Assembly: GCA_020723725.1 (NCBI GenBank)
Contig: DYIG01000049.1
Span: forward strand, 1-9,337
DNA from: Thermaerobacter marianensis
GTDB taxonomy: Bacteria > Bacillota > Sulfobacillia > DYIH01 > DYIG01
DNA: 9,337 nucleotides
Reading direction: 5' to 3'
The translations under genes and the position numbers were made by a program. Position 1 is the first letter of the stretch, and each line of letters begins with the position of its first letter. The notes beneath the pieces are model-generated. The model did not search any database. It was given only the letters and a program-made list of their open reading frames with translations, and was not told the DNA's origin. Below, in pieces: positions 6,677 through 9,337 of this stretch.

Positions 6677-7785
6677 TCGAAAGCGGAAAATCTGCCCGGA
6701 AATTCCGACTTAACGGTGATATGGGGCTGGGGGGTTTCCTCTATGATGTGGCCGATGACTGAGGCCGAGGGTAGGCCTGCTTCTCTCAGGGCACTGAGCA
6801 GGGTCGGGGCCACTACGGGGCCGGCGGCAAAGAGGAGGCCGCCCGACGTCATGGCGTCAGCCAGCAGGAGACGGTGCGGTTCCGCGATATCAGGGTCCCA
6901 ATGGACCTTGTCGCGGAGGAATTCCAGGTTCCTGCGCGTACCGCCGGGCGCGATCCCCATCCGCGCCAGATCCTCGACGCCGGGGATGATCGGTACGGAC
7001 CCGAGAGAGACCTCTGCGGATACACCGCTGTTACGTAACATCTCCCATAGATGACCAAGCAGTCCGAAACCTGTGATGTCCGTGCAGGCATGCACGCCCC
7101 TGACGCCCCCGGCGCCCCCGACCTCACGGGCCACCCGGGCCGCCTCCCTGTTCAGGGTCAGCATGAGCTTAACCGTTTCTTCCGCGACTTTCGGGTTTGC
7201 CTGGTCGGCGCGCATGGCGGTGGTGGCGACCCCTACACCGATGGGCTTGGTGAGGATCAGCCTGTCGCCGGGTTTCGCCCCTCCCTTCCTGAGGATTTCT
7301 TCGGGGCGGGCCAGCGCGGTTACGGTCAACCCGTACTTGGGTTCGGGGTCCTGGATGCTATGGCCGCCCAGGATGGCAACCCCAGCCTCGGCGCACTTCT
7401 CAGCGCCGCCGCGTAGTATTTCAGCCAGGTGCTCAAGCCCCCCCTCCCTGGGGTAGGCGACAATGTTTAAGGCAAAGAGGGGCTCAACCCCCATGGCCCA
7501 GATGTCGCTGAGGGCATTGGCGGCGGAGATCTGGCCGAAGAGGTACGGGTCATCCACCACGGGGGTAATGAAATCCACGGTCTGGACTATGGCGAGATCC
7601 CGGTTGACGAGGAATACAGCAGCGTCATCGGGTGTGTCCAGGCCTACAAGGATGTTTTCCATTTTGAAAGCCGGTAGTTGGCGCAAGACCTGCGCCAAGT
7701 CCTGAGGACTGAGTTTGGCTGCTCACCCGGCACAGGAGACCATCTTGGTAAGGCGTACCTGCTCGCGCTTATCCTCAAGATCCAT
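6673..7785 (-). CDS. selD: Selenophosphate synthetase SelD, itself a selenoprotein (Sec21 encoded by TGA 7723-7725)
   Basis: SelD makes selenophosphate from selenide and ATP, the selenium donor for selenocysteyl-tRNA and for 2-selenouridine in tRNA. Read on the minus strand from ATG 7785, the N-terminus is MDLEDKREQVRLTKMVSCAG, then TGA, then AAKLSPQDLAQVL. This aligns with E. coli GAGCGCKISP so that the TGA falls on catalytic Cys17 and Lys24 on essential Lys20. The rest is canonical: DDAAV, TVDFITPVVDDPYLFG, AANALSDIWAMG, GGHSIQDPEPKYGL, TKPIGVGV, TDITGFGLLGHL, PGGTRRN and the TSGGLL segment. Length is 370 residues including Sec. ATG 7785 has a strong SD (GGGAGG, 7799-7794, 8-base spacer), which supports translation through the TGA. 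A SECIS-like hairpin follows at the proper distance. A TTG at 7698 would give a 341-residue form lacking the catalytic residue and is rejected. The gene is convergent with the pyrophosphatase and divergent from DUF302. Confidence 0.95.
7678..7698 (-). promoter_or_regulatory. Bacterial SECIS element of selD
   Basis: Downstream of the selD UGA, the minus strand reads TTGGCGCA (7698-7691), loop GGTCT (7690-7686), TGCGCCAA (7685-7678). This is a perfect 8-bp hairpin. The loop begins 33 nt after the UGA, inside the range given for bacterial SECIS elements. Its tip (GCA, GGUCU, then UGC) is nearly the same as the E. coli fdhF SECIS recognised by SelB (GCAGGUCUGC), although the bulged U of the E. 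coli stem is absent. A second short hairpin, AGTCC-TCA-GGACT, lies just upstream at 7710-7698 between the UGA and this element. Confidence 0.88.
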
Positions 7786-7799
7786 TCGCCACACCTCCC

Positions 7800-7828
7800 T
7801 TGTAATGGTATACCCCGGGGTGTATATT
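7800..7828 (+). promoter_or_regulatory. Possible sigma-A promoter for the DUF302 gene, with a palindrome in the spacer
   Basis: TTGTAA (7800-7805), 17 bases, then TATATT (7823-7828) is a good match to the vegetative consensus (four of six and five of six). The spacer contains the perfect 10-bp palindrome ACCCCGGGGT (7812-7821), a possible operator. The start would fall near 7835, leaving a leader of about 60 bases. The selD SD lies at the other end of this gap, so a divergent selD promoter must overlap it. A candidate on the minus strand is TTACCA, 17 bases, TACCAT, but it is weaker. Confidence 0.45.
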
Positions 7829-7853
7829 GGTAATTGATTAAGCCGAACCAATA
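7825..7853. repeat. Inverted repeat TATTGGT / ACCAATA in the selD-DUF302 intergenic region
   Basis: Perfect 7-bp arms TATTGGT (7825-7831) and ACCAATA (7847-7853) are separated by 15 bases. The pair overlaps the end of the proposed -10 box and the expected start site, a position suited to a repressor operator. The spacing is long for a single dimer site, and the match could be chance in this AT-rich stretch. Confidence 0.4.
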
Positions 7854-7896
7854 ATAGCATCAGGCGATGAGTTTCGGAAAGAAGGGGTGGTTGGTA

Positions 7897-8301
7897 GTGG
7901 TCAATGAGATGTCTTATGTGGTCAAAACGGCAAAACCCTTGGAGGACGCGTGCAGCGATTTCAAGGCGGTGATCCAGGAGAAGGGGTTCCGTGTGCTGGA
8001 GGATTACAATGTGCAGGGGATGCTTGCCGAAAAGGGGTTTGAGAGGGGCCCCATGCGGATTATAGAATTTTGCAATGCCCGTTTCGCGCACTCGGTTACT
8101 CAGGTTGAGAACCTGGTGAGCATCTTCATGCCGTGCAGGGTTTCGGTGTACACCGAGGGGGATCAGACGGTCCTGGCGACTGTGCGTCCGGCGGTGCTGG
8201 CAGGGCTGTTCCAAGGGGTTGATTTTAAGGGTATCCCCGATGAGGTTGACCGCATTGTGCTTGCGGCCATGGATGAAGCTATGCTCTCCCGGAAGGCCTG
8301 A
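7897..8301 (+). CDS. DUF302 domain protein of unknown function
   Basis: The product is a small soluble protein of about 134 residues with no signal peptide or membrane segment. It begins near MSYVVKTAKPLEDAC and shows the DUF302 pattern: an N-terminal strand-helix, EKGFRVLEDYNV, then IIEFCNARFAHSV and a central FMPCRVSVYTEG strand with Cys59 and Cys80. The family's biochemical function is not established; members are often found near redox and sulfur genes. Starts are uncertain. GTG 7897 has AAAGAAGGGG at a proper distance. ATG 7867 gives 144 residues but has no SD, and ATG 7909 matches the usual family N-terminus but lies about 21 bases after the SD. It is divergent from selD and 32 bases before mqnE, so it may be cotranscribed with mqnE. 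Confidence 0.8.
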   Translation: MVNEMSYVVKTAKPLEDACSDFKAVIQEKGFRVLEDYNVQGMLAEKGFERGPMRIIEFCNARFAHSVTQVENLVSIFMPCRVSVYTEGDQTVLATVRPAVLAGLFQGVDFKGIPDEVDRIVLAAMDEAMLSRKA

Positions 8302-8333
8302 ACCCATGATATACTGCTTCTCGGGGTGTCGGA

Positions 8334-9337
8334 ATGAGGGGGATACTGGCGAGGGGGCTCCTTTCGGCCGAATTGCAGGAGATAGCGTACAAGTTGGAGG
8401 CGGGGGAGCGGCTCTCCCGTTCTGACGCGGTCCGTATAATGAACACTAAGGACCTCCTCGGTTTAGGTCACCTGGCCGACACTGTGCGCAGGGTGCGCGC
8501 GGGCGACGAGGTATTCTTCAATAACAACGCTCACATCAATTACACCAATGTTTGCAAGCTCAATTGCCGTTTCTGCGGGTTTGCCCGCCGGGATGGGGAG
8601 CCTGGCGCCTACACTATGTCGCTCGATGAGGTGGAAGCCAAGGCCGTGGCCTATGCTTCCCAAGGTGTTCGTGAATTGCATATGGTCGGGGGCGTGCACC
8701 CCGACCTTCCATTTGAGTTCTATCTGGAGATGTTGGGCCGGATTCACAGGCGGCTCCCGGAACTTCATCTCAAGGCCTTCACGGCTGTGGAAATAGACCA
8801 TTTCAGTTCGATCTCCGGGCTATCTGACAAAGAGGTGCTGATTCGCCTGCGGGAAGCGGGGCTTGGGTCGCTGCCGGGTGGCGGCGCGGAGATATTCGCC
8901 GACCGGGTGCGCCGACAGATCTGCCGCCCTAAAATAAGCGGCCAGCGCTGGCTGGAGGTCCACCAAACGCCGCATGAACTGGGGATCAGGAGCAACGCCA
9001 CCATGCTGTATGGCCACCTGGAGAACGCGGAGGAACGGGTGGATCACCTGCTTGAGTTGCGGGAACTGCAGGACCGGACAGGTGGGTTCCAGTGCTTTGT
9101 TCCTCTGGCCTTCCACCCGGATAATACCCGGTTGGCCGGGGTGTCCGGACCCACGGGGTTTGATGACTTGCGGGTGGTGGCCGCCAGCAGGCTGATACTG
9201 GATAACTTCCGTTATATAAAGGCCTACTGGGTTATGCTCACCCCCAAGCTCGCCCAATTGGCGCTGTGCTTTGGCGCCAATGACCTGGACGGTACCGTAA
9301 GGGAGGAGAGGATTTATCACGCTGTGGGATCCAGTTC
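8334..9337 (+). CDS. mqnE: Aminofutalosine synthase MqnE (radical SAM), 3' end outside the window
   Basis: MqnE joins the radical of SAM-derived 5'-deoxyadenosine to the enolpyruvate chain of 3-[(1-carboxyvinyl)oxy]benzoate, giving 6-amino-6-deoxyfutalosine in the futalosine menaquinone pathway. ATG 8334 is the first start after an in-frame stop, and 334 codons are visible before the right edge; the family is about 370. The radical SAM 4Fe-4S motif is NVCKLNCRFCGF, with Cys74, Cys78 and Cys81 (CX3CX2C). Later signatures favour MqnE over its relative MqnC: ELHMVGGVHPDLPFEFY, LKAFTAVEIDHF, LGSLPGGGAEIF, RSNATMLYGHLE, FVPLAFHPDNT and, near the edge, REERIYHAVGS. The SD is weak (CGGGGTG). It lies 32 bases after the DUF302 gene. 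Other mqn genes would be expected downstream. Confidence 0.95.
   Translation, partial: MRGILARGLLSAELQEIAYKLEAGERLSRSDAVRIMNTKDLLGLGHLADTVRRVRAGDEVFFNNNAHINYTNVCKLNCRFCGFARRDGEPGAYTMSLDEVEAKAVAYASQGVRELHMVGGVHPDLPFEFYLEMLGRIHRRLPELHLKAFTAVEIDHFSSISGLSDKEVLIRLREAGLGSLPGGGAEIFADRVRRQICRPKISGQRWLEVHQTPHELGIRSNATMLYGHLENAEERVDHLLELRELQDRTGGFQCFVPLAFHPDNTRLAGVSGPTGFDDLRVVAASRLILDNFRYIKAYWVMLTPKLAQLALCFGANDLDGTVREERIYHAVGSS

Noticed and set aside
7051..7456. Plus-strand open frames of 121-127 residues within the selD region.
   Set aside because: Both are antisense to conserved SelD sequence and show no family features.
7723..8307. A 194-residue minus-strand open frame ending at the TGA of selD.
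   Set aside because: Only its last 20 codons (from ATG 7785) are real, as the N-terminus of SelD before Sec21. The rest is antisense to the DUF302 gene and resembles no family.

Overview
The window looks like the chromosome of a GC-rich Clostridia-type firmicute. My best guess is the Peptococcaceae/Desulfotomaculum-Pelotomaculum group. This rests on gene order, on TTG/ATG starts with G-rich Shine-Dalgarno (SD) sequences, and on menaquinone synthesis by the futalosine route. It is inference from gene content, not from a search.

Positions 1-6172 hold a compact plus-strand block of RNA metabolism and translation genes: the 3' end of nrnA (nanoRNase), truB (tRNA pseudouridine 55 synthase), ribF (FMN/FAD synthesis), rpsO (ribosomal protein S15), pnp (PNPase) and an M16 zinc peptidase. 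nrnA, truB and ribF overlap by a few bases. rpsO has its own promoter-like sequence at the end of ribF and a clean intrinsic terminator before pnp. The PNPase carries an unusual Gly/Arg-rich tail after its S1 domain.

Positions 6156-6557 hold a small all-alpha NTP pyrophosphatase (dUTPase_2/MazG-like). Its frame is interrupted by an in-frame TGA at codon 74, inside the active-site region. A gap with a five-copy octamer tandem repeat follows.

Positions 6673-7785 on the minus strand encode selD, selenophosphate synthetase. The gene is itself a selenoprotein gene: an in-frame TGA (7723-7725) replaces the catalytic Cys codon. It is followed at the right distance by a near-perfect bacterial SECIS hairpin with a GGUCU apical loop. 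A conventional gene caller would truncate this gene at a TTG codon just after the Sec codon. The organism should therefore have the Sec machinery (SelA, SelB, SelC) elsewhere.

A divergent intergenic region with a plausible promoter and two dyads (7786-7896) leads to a DUF302 protein of unknown function. Then comes mqnE (aminofutalosine synthase, radical SAM, menaquinone pathway), which runs off the right edge. I see no mobile elements, CRISPR arrays, tRNAs or rRNAs.
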